From contig NZ_WTVG02000037.1 in NCBI RefSeq assembly GCF_012910705.2, forward strand, positions 186,001-250,000: DNA of 64,000 nt, in the 5' to 3' direction. The position numbers were made by a program, and so were the translations under genes. Source of the DNA: Aromatoleum anaerobium (GTDB taxonomy: Bacteria > Pseudomonadota > Gammaproteobacteria > Burkholderiales > Rhodocyclaceae). Below the pieces are notes generated by a model. It was not told the DNA's origin and ran no database searches. It worked only from the letters and a program-made list of their open reading frames with translations. Each line of letters begins with the position of its first letter. Within the stretch, counting starts at the first letter, position 1. This document shows positions 7,992-15,316 of the stretch, piece after piece.

Positions 7992-8274
7992 TCAGCCGAA
8001 AAGCTCGCTGTGCGAGCCAAGCCGCGCCAGCCGGATGGTGTCGGCATTCGACTTGCGGTAGATGAGCAGCAGGTCGGGCTTGAGGTGGCATTCACGGTAG
8101 CCCGCCCAATCGCCTGAAAGGTCGTGATCGCGGTAGCGTGCATCCCAAGGGCTGATCGGTCGCCCGCGCGATCAACACCGGCTTGAGTGCGTCATCGAGC
8201 GTGGCGCGGTGCTGGCCCTTGGCCTCCCGCTTGTAATCGCGCTTGAAGGCGGATGAACGATCAATCGTCCGCAT
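7992..8274 (-). pseudogene. yafQ: yafQ toxin gene broken by a one-base insertion
   Basis: The frame starting at 8274 reads MRTIDRSSAFKRDYKREAKG, a YafQ N-terminus, and is correct up to ...RATDQPL. It then runs into an early stop at 8092. Shifting by one base restores a full YafQ C-terminus: DARYRDHDLSGDWAGYRECH, then LKPDLLLIYRKSN and LGSHSELFG, with stop at 7992. The shift lies at the CCC run at 8144-8146, where one base too many is present. Catalytic-region residues (H in RDHDL, the ECH segment, the final SHSELF) are all encoded, so the lesion looks recent. A sequencing error is the alternative. Confidence 0.85.
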
Positions 8275-8527
8275 GCAGGTCCGCTATCAAATCGTCAACG
8301 CTGGCGAACTTCTTGCCCTTGCCCGCTTCCAGCTCGGCAATAGCCTTCTTCGTGGTGGCACTGGGCACCTTCACGTCGAATGGCAGGCGGTGTTCGTCGG
8401 CGATGCGCAGCATCAGCAGACGGATGGCATCGGAGATCGACAGCCCCATCGCTTCGAGCGCGCTGGCGGCGCGCTCCTTGGTATTGGTGTCGATGCGAGC
8501 GCGGACATAGGTATCGGTGGTGCTCAT
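8261..8527 (-). CDS. dinJ: DinJ/RelB-family antitoxin
   Basis: 88 residues. TYVRARIDTNTKERAASALEA followed by GLSISDAIRLLMLRIA is the ribbon-helix-helix of DinJ. The C-terminal half (ELEAGKGKKFASVDDLIADL) is the segment that wraps YafQ. Its stop overlaps the yafQ start by 14 bases. The antitoxin remains intact while its toxin is frameshifted, so it is now an orphan repressor. The Tn402-type transposon end begins about 60 bases upstream of the start, so the promoter lies within or next to the transposon terminus. Confidence 0.9.
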   Translation of the reverse strand: MSTTDTYVRARIDTNTKERAASALEAMGLSISDAIRLLMLRIADEHRLPFDVKVPSATTKKAIAELEAGKGKKFASVDDLIADLHADD

Positions 8528-8589
8528 GACAGCTCTCCGTGAACAGTTTGGACACTTCCATTGTGGTCTCAATGTGACTACGTCACAAG

Positions 8590-8724
8590 GCGGCATCGTG
8601 CAGGGGAGTTTTGAGCAATCCGCGTGTCTCGTGCATAGGTCTGCTGAAGCCTGCCGATCAGAAGTCCGCTGCACACGCGGCGACCAGCCCAATGAACTGG
8701 TGCAGTCGTCTTCTGAAAACGACA
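8590..8724 (-). mobile_element. Terminus of a Tn402/Tn5053-family transposon
   Basis: Read on the minus strand from 8724, the DNA starts TGTCGTTTTCAGAAGACGAC then TGCACCAGTT, the terminal inverted repeat of Tn402/Tn5053-type transposons and class 1 integrons. More copies of the roughly 19-bp TniA-binding repeat follow inside: an inverted one at 8660-8680 (TCAGAAGTCCGCTGCAC), a TTCAGCAGACCTATGCAC-like one at 8631-8650, and a partial CCTGCAC near 8600. This layout matches the tniA-side end as I remember it. No tni genes or opposite end were found between 1 and 8.5 kb, so it is a solitary end or remnant. Confidence 0.75.
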
Positions 8725-8800
8725 ATGCCGCCAACTTCTCAGCAAGGCTTTCGCAGATCTTCGTTTGCGAGAAAGCCTTTTCCGTCCAGACGATCCCCAT
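8725..8800 (-). pseudogene. parE-like toxin gene fragment cut by the transposon end
   Basis: Two bases after the Phd stop on the minus strand, an ATG at 8800 opens MGIVWTEKAFSQTKICESLA. V-W-T-E-K-A-F/L is a typical ParE/RelE toxin start. It runs 25 codons and stops matching exactly at 8724/8725, where the Tn402-type inverted repeat begins. Position and order (Phd then ParE) are what a phd-parE operon would show. The short length means family assignment is by inference. Confidence 0.5.
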
Positions 8801-8802
8801 TC

Positions 8803-9108
8803 TTACGCGGTCTTGCCGGCCCTGTGTTCCCGCAGGCGCTCCCGCAGCCGGGCCATCGCCTCGTCGTGGTCGTGGAGGCGGGCCTCCTTCGCGTCGACGC
8901 GCGCGAGCGTCGCCGAAACCTTGCCGAAGAGCCAGCCGTCGTATCCGGGATCCTTGTCGAGCAGGAATTCGGGCAGCAGGGTGTCGGCGGCGTCCTCGAT
9001 GGAGATCATGATCCCGGCCGGGCGATTGTTTTTGGGGACGACGACAGGTTTCCTGCTGGCTGCGTCGAGGAACTCGACGAAATGGCGGACCCCGTTTCCG
9101 TGCTTGCT
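8803..9108 (-). pseudogene. Phd/YefM-type antitoxin gene with lost 5' end
   Basis: The frame ending at 8803 reads FVEFLDAASRKPVVVPKNNR then PAGIMISIEDAADT, the prevent-host-death (Phd) fold, and continues through LDKDPGYDGWLFGKV to LREHRAGKTA. It is open upstream only to 9108, where a TGA appears, and has no usable start codon. The expected first residues are replaced by the palindromic repeat. An internal ATG (MISIEDAADT, base 9009) would give a 68-residue C-terminal piece without the DNA-binding part. Partial copies of the same gene lie in repeat copies A and C. Confidence 0.7.
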
Positions 9109-9235
9109 TCAGTTCCAAAAGAAAAGACCGCCGCAGCGGTCTTTTTCGGAAGCAAGGGAATAAACGTGGTCTGTCCCCGTTTTCCGGGGAATAAACGTGG
9201 TCTGTCCCCGTTTTCCGGGTGCCCGTTTTCCGGGT
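9097..9235. repeat. Mosaic repeat, copy B, with 31-bp tandem duplication
   Basis: CGTGCTTGCTTCAGTTCCAA at about 9099 leads into the palindrome AAAAGACCGC/GCGGTCTTTT centred near 9133, then GGAAGCAAGG. Next comes a 31-bp unit starting GGGAATAAACGTGGTCTGTC, present in two perfect tandem copies (9156-9186 and 9187-9217), followed by a partial third tail. The stem plus T-run would act as a terminator in either direction. The segment sits exactly where the 5' end of the phd pseudogene should be. Confidence 0.75.
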
Positions 9236-9530
9236 GTCGGCGGCGTCCTCGATGGAGATCATGATCCCGACCGGACGATCGTTCCTGGTGACGACGACAG
9301 GTTCCCTTCGGGCCGCATCGAGGAACTCGCCGAAATGGTGGTCCCCCGTTTCCGTGCTTGCTTCAGTTCCAAAAGAAAAGACCGCCGCAGCGGTCTTTTT
9401 CGGAAGCAAGGGGGAAAACGTGGTCTGTCCCCTATTTATTCAAGGTATTTATTCAAGGCGGTCTTTTTCGGAAGCAAGGGGGAAAAGGTGGTCTGTCCCT
9501 CAGGGTCTGTCCCCGTTTTCCTTCCGTTTT
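9236..9530. repeat. Mosaic repeat, copy C: phd 5' segment, palindrome, partial extra copies
   Basis: Bases 9236-9350 repeat the phd segment encoding FGEFLDAARREPVVVTRNDR and GIMISIEDAADT (minus strand), diverged from copy B. The same CTTGCTTC...GAAGCAAG frame follows with the palindrome at 9376-9400. Then come GTGGTCTGTCCCCTATTT, a short ATTCAAGGT/ATTCAAGGC duplication, and a second GGCGGTCTTTTTCGGAAGC unit at 9459-9480 with two further GTCTGTCCC tails. There is no intact gene between 8528 and 9537. Repeated recombination between copies explains the pattern (inference). Confidence 0.7.
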
Positions 9531-9537
9531 CCATTTC

Positions 9538-9972
9538 TTAAGGGTTTGGTGCAGGTGCAGGTGCAGCTGCGGCGCCGCAGGACTGGGGAGCGTACTCCGG
9601 CTTGCTCGACGTGCAGGCCCATGTAACCGAGTTCGCAGTCGCACTCCACTTCGGAGTGAGAGTGATCACTTGAGCCTTCGTGTCATCCGTACCGGTCACA
9701 GTAATGATGCCGGTGGCAGCGTCGAGGGTGGTCTTATCCACTAAGCCACCCGTACCAGGCTTCTCGCAACTGCCACCGGACGCCGCGCCCTTGAGTTGGG
9801 AAGCTTCGGTGACACACGTGCGCGCTGAACTCGCCGCAAGGAGCAATTCGGACACGCGGGCGCGAACCGTATAGCTCTGATACGCCGGCAGCGCCACCGC
9901 CGCCAGAATGCCGATGATCGCGACGACGATCATCAGTTCGATCAGGGTAAAGCCCTGTTGTGCCTTTTTCAT
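9538..9972 (-). CDS. pilA: Type IV major pilin (PilA-like)
   Basis: 144 residues. MKKAQQG is a short leader, followed by [20 protein letters not shown], with G/F prepilin peptidase cleavage and the invariant Glu5. Y27 and R-x-R-V-SE follow as in type IVa pilins. The C-terminal disulphide loop is between WACTSS and PQSCG. After it comes an unusual Ala/Pro tail ([11 protein letters not shown]). The start at 9972 is set by the leader; the longer frame to 10020 is not pilin-like. The protein is assembled into pili by Pil machinery encoded elsewhere. The promoter region holds the TGTGCCA repeats at 10078-10150. Confidence 0.95.
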   Translation of the reverse strand: MKKAQQGFTLIELMIVVAIIGILAAVALPAYQSYTVRARVSELLLAASSARTCVTEASQLKGAASGGSCEKPGTGGLVDKTTLDAATGIITVTGTDDTKAQVITLTPKWSATANSVTWACTSSKPEYAPQSCGAAAAPAPAPNP

Positions 9973-10077
9973 TTTGTACTCCCTTGGATGCCCGCGGAAA
10001 ATCCCGCTTGCGGCATACAACGCAAGGGCTGCGCCATGCCGAGAAAGGCCGGAAACAGCGGGGTTCAGGCGATCCGG

Positions 10078-10150
10078 GGTGTGCCACCCCCCACACTTGG
10101 CACACCCCCACCTGTGCCACGCGATTCGAATGGCACACCCGGTCGTGCCA
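10078..10150. promoter_or_regulatory. Cluster of TGTGCCA/TGGCACA inverted repeats between pilA and the Sel1 gene
   Basis: Four half-sites alternate in orientation: GGTGTGCCA (10078-10086), TGGCACACC (10098-10106), TGTGCCA (10113-10119) and TGGCACACC (10131-10139), plus CGTGCCA at 10144-10150. They pair as two inverted repeats with centres about 36 bases apart. None has the GG/GC spacing needed for a sigma-54 promoter, although TGGCAC suggests one. They lie 100-180 bases upstream of both divergent genes, so binding sites for a shared regulator are plausible. Confidence 0.5.
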
Positions 10151-10253
10151 GCAGGACGGGCATGGCGCAGCCGGAGGCGCCTGTGCCGCGAAACCGTTTT
10201 GCCCGGCCGGGCCTGCAGTTAAACTCGCGCTTTCTCGCCGCGTCGGAGCCACG

Positions 10254-10814
10254 ATGGACTGCATCTCCCTGAACACCGTCTCGTCGCTGTCGGGCCTCAG
10301 CAAGCGCACGCTGTGGCGCCGGGTCGCGGACGGGCTGCTGCGGACACAGACCCTGGGTGCCGGCGAACGCACGCTCGTCGCGCTCGACGACGCGCTGGCG
10401 CTCTCCCGGCTACGCCTGGAGCCCGACGACCGCGAACTGATCCGCGAGGCCGATGCCGGCATCGCGGAAGCGCAGTGCGATCTCGCGCTGCTGTTCCTCG
10501 CGCAGAACCTGCCCGAAGAGGCCGTCCGCTGGCTCGAGCCCGCAGCCCAGCAGAATTGCCCCGAGGCCATGCACTGGCTGGGCCGCTGCCACATCGCCGG
10601 GACCGGCGCGCCAGCCGACGAAAAGGCGGGGATGGAGTGGATCGCAAGAGCCGCCAGCCGCGGCCACGCCACGGCCCCCCGGATGATCCAGTACCACGAA
10701 ACCCGACCGCTCCCCCCCCGCGACCCCGCCGCCCTCGAAGCGGCCCTCGACGCAATCGATCGGGAAGTCGTCCTGCGTGCGCTGAATGAGACGGCGCATC
10801 CCGCTCACAGATAA
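10254..10814 (+). CDS. Sel1/TPR-repeat protein with MerR-like N-terminus
   Basis: 186 residues. Residues 1-60 (MDCISLNTVSSLSGLSKRTL then WRRVADGLL and LVALDDALAL) resemble a helix-turn-helix of MerR/excisionase type. Residues 70-150 contain two Sel1/TPR-like helical repeats (AQCDLALLFLAQNLPEEAVR and AMHWLGRCHIAGTGAPADEK). No membrane segment. It is divergent from pilA across the TGTGCCA cluster, so it may regulate pilin expression, but that is inference from position only. The ATG at 10254 is the first start that keeps the HTH. The upstream part of the open frame overlaps the intergenic repeats. Confidence 0.7.
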   Translation: MDCISLNTVSSLSGLSKRTLWRRVADGLLRTQTLGAGERTLVALDDALALSRLRLEPDDRELIREADAGIAEAQCDLALLFLAQNLPEEAVRWLEPAAQQNCPEAMHWLGRCHIAGTGAPADEKAGMEWIARAASRGHATAPRMIQYHETRPLPPRDPAALEAALDAIDREVVLRALNETAHPAHR

Positions 10815-11016
10815 GGGGAAAGGGGGTCGCGAAGTAATCTGCGCGACGTGTCAAAAGCGGCGCAAAACAGTGTCAATACGCGCGCTGCGTTACAGTGAAG
10901 GCGCAGGGCAGGGGGAGCACAGCGGCCGGAGCGTCGGCGTCGCTTCGGCGCGGCGGGACGCGCGAGATGATCGATCGCGGCGGATTTTCCGCGGCGATCC
11001 TCAGGGAGGTGTGTCG

Positions 11017-12525
11017 ATGCGCGTGAAACGGGTATGGCGAAATGCGCTGGCTGCGGTGCTGCTGGTCCTGTGCGGCGCGGCCGTGGCCGGCACGACCGAG
11101 TCCTTCACGTTCCGCGCGCAGGACTATTCCGGCTCGCGCGACCGGCAGTACAAGGTCTATGTCCCGGACGGCCTGAGCGGGCCGGCGCCGCTGGTCATGG
11201 CGCTGCACGGCTGCCAGCAGACCGAGGAAGACGTGCTGCGCGACTGGGGCCTGACCGCCGCGGCCGAACGCTATGGCTTCATCCTCGTCGCGCCGCGCAT
11301 CACCAGCTACGACGGCCTGCGCAACACCAACTGCTGGGGGTTCTGGTTCGACGCGCACCAGCACGAAGGGCGCGGCGAGCCTGAAGACCTGCATCGCATC
11401 GCGCGCGAAGTCGAGGGCAACTTCTCGATCGACCCGGCGCGGCGCTACATCACCGGCCTGTCGTCAGGCGGGGCGATGACGGTGGTCGCGGCGGTCGCGC
11501 ACAACGAGTACTGGGCAGCGGCCGCGAGCGTGGCCGGCATCCCGTATGGCGAGGATTCGGCGTCGGTGTCGCTGTCGGGCCAGTGCCCGGGGCGGGCGAC
11601 GTTCCATCCGGTTGGCCGCGTCGCCGCCGACATGCAGGCCGAAGTCGATGACCCTTACCCGATCCCGCTGCTGGTGGTGCAGAACAACGCCGACTGCACG
11701 GTCGTCCAGCCCGCCGGCCGCAACCTGCGCGACGCCCAGCTGACGGTGTTCGGCTCGCCCGGACACGATACGCCGGCGACGGCGATGGCGCGGCAGATGC
11801 CGTGCACCCCGGTGTTCGGCGACCAAGACTACGGCTGCCGGCATTCCGTCTTCACCACGGACGGAGCCACCGCCAGCCGCTCGGTCGTCGAGACGGTGTT
11901 CTACGACGGCCCGCAGGCGACACCGAACCCGTCCGACACCGACCATGGCCACTACTGGATCGGCGGCGAACAGGGGCGGGACGGCAAGTGGTCGATCCGG
12001 CGCGGGCCGAGTTTCCCGGACATCGCGTGGAATTTCTTCGAGCGCCATCCGCGCGCGGCCGCCGCCGAGCCCGGCGGCCCGCGCATCACGATCGCCGGGG
12101 CGAACCCGCTACGGCTGGAAGAGGGGCAGGCGTTCGTCGATCCGGGCGCGACGGCCACCGACCCCGAGGACGGCGCGCTCACGGTCAGCGCCGATTGCAG
12201 CAGCGTCGACCCTGCCCGGCCGGGCCGCTACGCGTGCACCTACAGCGCAACCGACAGCGCCGGCAACACGGCGTCGGCGAGCCGCACGGTCGAAGTCCTC
12301 GCGCGCGGCGGTTCCGGCATGAGCTGCGCGCAGGCCACGGCCTCGCCGGGCACCCACGTGGTCGCTGGCCGCGCGAGCACGAGCGGCTGGTTCTTCGCCC
12401 GCGCGCTGACCACCGGCGACCGGCAGGACATCGGCTTCAGCTGGGATTTCTGGTCGCGTGTCACGCTGTACGAAGGCGAGCCGGGCCGCTGGTACGCCCA
12501 CCCGCCGCGGGGCTGCGAGGGCTAG
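11017..12525 (+). CDS. Secreted PHB-depolymerase-like esterase with Ig-like C-terminal domain
   Basis: 502 residues. A signal peptide (about 1-25: basic start, ALAAVLLVLCGAAVAG) precedes an alpha/beta-hydrolase of the PHB depolymerase/feruloyl esterase family. Landmarks are VYVPDGL, MALHGCQQT (oxyanion region), nucleophile box GLSSGGAM, the conserved NADCTV region and the DHGHYW histidine box. Residues about 345-430 form a DUF5011-like immunoglobulin fold (FVDPGATATDPEDG). The last 75 residues hold two cysteines and no known domain. Probably extracellular hydrolysis of polyhydroxyalkanoate or a similar polyester. The start at 11017 has AGGGAGG 7 bases upstream. Confidence 0.9.
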   Translation: MRVKRVWRNALAAVLLVLCGAAVAGTTESFTFRAQDYSGSRDRQYKVYVPDGLSGPAPLVMALHGCQQTEEDVLRDWGLTAAAERYGFILVAPRITSYDGLRNTNCWGFWFDAHQHEGRGEPEDLHRIAREVEGNFSIDPARRYITGLSSGGAMTVVAAVAHNEYWAAAASVAGIPYGEDSASVSLSGQCPGRATFHPVGRVAADMQAEVDDPYPIPLLVVQNNADCTVVQPAGRNLRDAQLTVFGSPGHDTPATAMARQMPCTPVFGDQDYGCRHSVFTTDGATASRSVVETVFYDGPQATPNPSDTDHGHYWIGGEQGRDGKWSIRRGPSFPDIAWNFFERHPRAAAAEPGGPRITIAGANPLRLEEGQAFVDPGATATDPEDGALTVSADCSSVDPARPGRYACTYSATDSAGNTASASRTVEVLARGGSGMSCAQATASPGTHVVAGRASTSGWFFARALTTGDRQDIGFSWDFWSRVTLYEGEPGRWYAHPPRGCEG

Positions 12526-12569
12526 TCAATCGACGAAACCTATTTGTCTTCGCCATCAGTTCTCGGTCT

Positions 12570-12923
12570 TCACAGCCTGACCCCCTCCCTGGCGATGTTC
12601 CGGAGCAGCGCGGGATTGGAGAAATTCTCCGGGTGCTCCCATTCGTCGAGCCACACTGGTAGCGGCGAGATGTTGATGCCCGTTTCAAGCAGTACGTCAT
12701 AGGCCACGTCTGCCATCGCCAGAGTGGTTGTCAGGACCCTTTGATGCTCACCTTTGAGGAGCACGGCGACATCCGCATCGCTATCCGGGCGGTGCGTCCC
12801 GCGCGCCCGGCTACCGTAGACGATCGCGCCTGCCGTGTCGTAGCGGCTGGCGATCAGAGCGAGGAAGCGCCGGATGGCTTCCTCTGTGCAGTGGTCAATG
12901 CGGTTCACAGGCGACTCCATCAT
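12570..12923 (-). CDS. MNT-type nucleotidyltransferase (solo)
   Basis: 117 residues. The Pol-beta-like active site is GSRARGTHRPDSDADVAVLL: the GSxxxG motif and the D-x-D pair are present. MNT proteins usually serve as antitoxins that AMPylate a HEPN toxin. No HEPN gene lies next to it; the upstream neighbour is hicB (20 bases away, same strand) and downstream is the esterase gene on the other strand. The ATG at 12923 is followed by a second ATG at 12920, and either could serve. It may be an orphan half of a HEPN-MNT module. Confidence 0.82.
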   Translation of the reverse strand: MMESPVNRIDHCTEEAIRRFLALIASRYDTAGAIVYGSRARGTHRPDSDADVAVLLKGEHQRVLTTTLAMADVAYDVLLETGINISPLPVWLDEWEHPENFSNPALLRNIAREGVRL

Positions 12924-12942
12924 CGTTGGTCGGGTCTTCCCC

Positions 12943-13335
12943 TTAGCGCATCGCCGCACGGGCCGCCTCGGCCAGAAAGCCGGAACGGGTCTCGCCGTGG
13001 GCCTTGGCGTAACTGTCGATCTTCGCCAGCAGGCGACGCGGCAGGGTGATGTTGATTTTCTCGGCGCGCCCCTCGAAGCGCGACACATCCACCTCGACCG
13101 CCGCCCATACGCCGTCGGCGAAATCCGGATTGGTCCGATGCTCGGCAATCGGGCGCGGCACGGGAATATCGCCGCCCTCCTCGGTCAGCCCCTCCAGATG
13201 CAGGTCGATGGCCTCGACCACCGAATCCAGCGCCGCGTCGAAGGTGTCGCCCGCCGAAAAACAGCCGGGCAGATCGGGCACCGTCACGCCGAAACGAACG
13301 TCATCGTCGGAATGCAACACCACGGGAAAACGCAT
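12943..13335 (-). CDS. hicB: HicB-family antitoxin
   Basis: 130 residues. The N-terminal degenerate RNase H-like domain has VRFGVTVPDLPGCFSAGDTF then DAALDSVVEAIDLHL, the HicB signature. The C-terminal ribbon-helix-helix is INITLPRRLLAKIDSYAKAH. It follows hicA by 9 bases. HicB binds HicA and represses the operon; the palindrome at 13536-13552 is the likely site. All expected elements are intact. Confidence 0.94.
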   Translation of the reverse strand: MRFPVVLHSDDDVRFGVTVPDLPGCFSAGDTFDAALDSVVEAIDLHLEGLTEEGGDIPVPRPIAEHRTNPDFADGVWAAVEVDVSRFEGRAEKINITLPRRLLAKIDSYAKAHGETRSGFLAEAARAAMR

Positions 13336-13344
13336 GACAACCTC

Positions 13345-13527
13345 CTATTTCCACCCCGCCTGCTTCCTGATGCTGTTCAGCGTACCGGCGGGGATGTCGC
13401 TGTCAGGGTGCTTGACCGTCACCAAGCCCGGCTTGCTCGGATGCTTGAACTGGTGATGCGAGCCTTTGACCCGCGCCAGAAACCAGCCGTCCGTTTCCAG
13501 TTGCTTGATGATTTGCTTGCTGTTCAT
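13345..13527 (-). CDS. hicA: HicA-family mRNA interferase toxin
   Basis: 60 residues, the full HicA length. MNSKQIIKQLETDGW and the catalytic segment KGSHHQFKHPSK, with the key histidine in G-S-H-H, are diagnostic of this dsRBD-fold ribonuclease. TVKHPDSDIPAGTLNSIRKQ is the conserved C-terminal half. It is the first gene of the hicAB operon, with the palindromic operator 9 bases upstream of its start. Confidence 0.94.
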   Translation of the reverse strand: MNSKQIIKQLETDGWFLARVKGSHHQFKHPSKPGLVTVKHPDSDIPAGTLNSIRKQAGWK

Positions 13528-13535
13528 GGTGGTTA

Positions 13536-13552
13536 TTGTACCTACCGTACAA
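13536..13552 (-). promoter_or_regulatory. Palindrome upstream of hicA, probable HicB operator
   Basis: TTGTAC (13536-13541), spacer CTACC, GTACAA (13547-13552): perfect 6-bp arms immediately before the hicA start. RHH-type HicB proteins autoregulate through such palindromes (family knowledge). The assignment is by position. Confidence 0.6.
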
Positions 13553-13763
13553 CGGCAAGCAACACCGGGTTAGGCCGAGGCCTGCCGCGGAGCGTGATAT
13601 GCTTTTTGCGCCGAATCCGGCACGCCTCGGGAGAAGAAATGCTTCCAGCAAGCGGAAAGTTGTTCCGGCACACGGGGCTTGATCTGCCACCGGGAGCGTT
13701 TTCCCGCCCGCCCGGCACGCCGTCCGTCCCCTGTGGCGGGTGGTCGCCGCGGAGCACCGAGGA

Positions 13764-14837
13764 ATGACCGCCGTTCCGGCGGCACGCACGCTTGCCGGCG
13801 CGCGCCTGCTGCAGGATCTCGAAGGCATGTCTCCGGCCTACTTCGGCATGGTCATGGCGACCGGGATCATCTCGCTGGGCGCGCACCGGCTCGCGCTGCC
13901 GCGCCTCGCGCAGGCGCTGTTCATCCTCAACGTCGGCATCTACGCCGTCATCGCGCTGCTGTTCGTGCTGCGCATGGTCCGCTTTCCGCAGCGCTTCTTC
14001 GGCGACATGGTCGATCACCTGCGCGGGCCCGGGTTCTTCACCGCTGTCGCCGCCTCCGGCATCCTCGGCAGCCAGTTCCTGATCCTCGCCGACAGCGAAG
14101 CGGTCGGGCTCGCGCTGTGGTTCGTCGCGATCGCGCTGTGGATCGGGCTGACCTACACGATCTTCACGGCCTTCACCGTCAAGGAGCAGAAGCCGACGCT
14201 CGACCGCGGCATCAGCGGCGGCTGGCTGCTCGCGGTGGTCGCGACGCAGTCGATCGCGGTGCTCGGCGCGCTGCTCGCGAACCACCTCGAGCAGCCTTAC
14301 CGGCTGGAGCTGAACTTTTTCGCGCTGTCGATGTGGCTGTGGGGCGGCATGCTCTACATCTGGATGATGTCGCTGATCTTCTACCGCTACACGTTCTTCC
14401 TGTTCTCGCCCGGCGACCTCGCGCCGCCGTACTGGATCAACATGGGCGCGATGGCGATCTCGACACTCGCCGGCTCGCTGCTGATCGCGAACGCCCCCGA
14501 CGCGCCTTTCCTGCATTCGCTGCTGCCGTTCCTCAAGGGGTTCACGGTCTTCTACTGGGCGACGGGCACATGGTGGATCCCGATGCTGCTGATCCTCGGC
14601 CTGTGGCGGCATATCTACAAGCGCTTCCCGCTGAAGTACGACCCGCTGTACTGGGGCGCGGTCTTCCCGCTCGGCATGTACGCCGCGAGCACGCAGCAGA
14701 TGGCCGGCGCGCTGGGGTTCGATTTCCTCGGCTTCGTGCCGCCGATCTTCCTGTATGCCGCGCTCGCCGCGTGGACCGCCGCGTTCGTCGGCGTCGTGCG
14801 CGACCTGTGGCGCCGCCTCGGCGCAGCCCGGCAATAG
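13764..14837 (+). CDS. TDT/SLAC1-family membrane transporter (TehA-like)
   Basis: 357 residues, about ten hydrophobic helices. GMVMATGIISLGAHRL near residue 25 is the pore-helix opening typical of the tellurite-resistance/dicarboxylate transporter (TDT) family. Later helices include FTAVAASGILGSQFLILA, LWFVAIALWIGLTYTIF and FYWATGTWWIPMLLIL, the last carrying the conserved W-x-x-T-W-W-x-P. Substrates in the family include sulphite, malate and anions. The start at 13764 has GGAG 9 bases upstream and is preferred to 13740. It is isolated among TA loci. The actual substrate is unknown. Confidence 0.87.
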   Translation: MTAVPAARTLAGARLLQDLEGMSPAYFGMVMATGIISLGAHRLALPRLAQALFILNVGIYAVIALLFVLRMVRFPQRFFGDMVDHLRGPGFFTAVAASGILGSQFLILADSEAVGLALWFVAIALWIGLTYTIFTAFTVKEQKPTLDRGISGGWLLAVVATQSIAVLGALLANHLEQPYRLELNFFALSMWLWGGMLYIWMMSLIFYRYTFFLFSPGDLAPPYWINMGAMAISTLAGSLLIANAPDAPFLHSLLPFLKGFTVFYWATGTWWIPMLLILGLWRHIYKRFPLKYDPLYWGAVFPLGMYAASTQQMAGALGFDFLGFVPPIFLYAALAAWTAAFVGVVRDLWRRLGAARQ

Positions 14838-14842
14838 CGGCA

Positions 14843-15316
14843 TTAACCTTTTGGTTTGCCGAGCAGCCTGTCGTCGAAGGGGTAGCGCAATGCCGACAGG
14901 ATGCGGCACTCCCGTGCCCCGGGATGAAGCGGGTTGAACAGGACGTTGCAGGTTCGCCCGACGACGGCGGACGGCACGCGCAACAGCAGCGATGTGCCGG
15001 AGGCGAGCCATCGGTCTCCGCAGCGGCGGGTCGCCGCGAACTCGTGCTGCCATCCAGTTTCCAGCCGCAGACCGTCGGGCGAGTCCGGATCGGCAATCGA
15101 GGCCCCGTCGGGCACTTCGACCTCCAGCAGCTGGTAGTGCCGCGGGAGCTCGCCGGGATGAGTCGCCTCGACGTGGACCAGTGCCTCCAGCAACGCACCG
15201 GCCGCACTTTCCGCCAGATATACGACCGGGCGGCCGCGGTTGTGCCAACGGCCAGGGTGCGTCAGTCCGCCGGCGCCCGAGAGTTCGGCGTAGTTGCTGA
15301 TGCGCCACAGGATCAC
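14843..15316 (-). CDS. RES-domain toxin
   Basis: 157 residues. The RES fold is visible as WRISNYAELSGAGGLTHPGR then WHNRGRPVVYLAES and ALLEALVHVE, with the conserved Arg, Tyr and Glu of the ADP-ribosyltransferase-like active site. RES toxins degrade or modify NAD+ (family knowledge). It overlaps the antitoxin gene by 4 bases (ATGA). CNVLFNPLHPGARECRIL is the conserved C-terminal strand region. It appears intact. Confidence 0.92.
   Translation of the reverse strand: MILWRISNYAELSGAGGLTHPGRWHNRGRPVVYLAESAAGALLEALVHVEATHPGELPRHYQLLEVEVPDGASIADPDSPDGLRLETGWQHEFAATRRCGDRWLASGTSLLLRVPSAVVGRTCNVLFNPLHPGARECRILSALRYPFDDRLLGKPKG

Noticed and set aside
10098-10150. TGGCAC motifs suggesting a sigma-54 promoter for pilA
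   Set aside because: Checked on both strands; none has GC at the required 10-base spacing after GG, so they are better described as inverted repeats.
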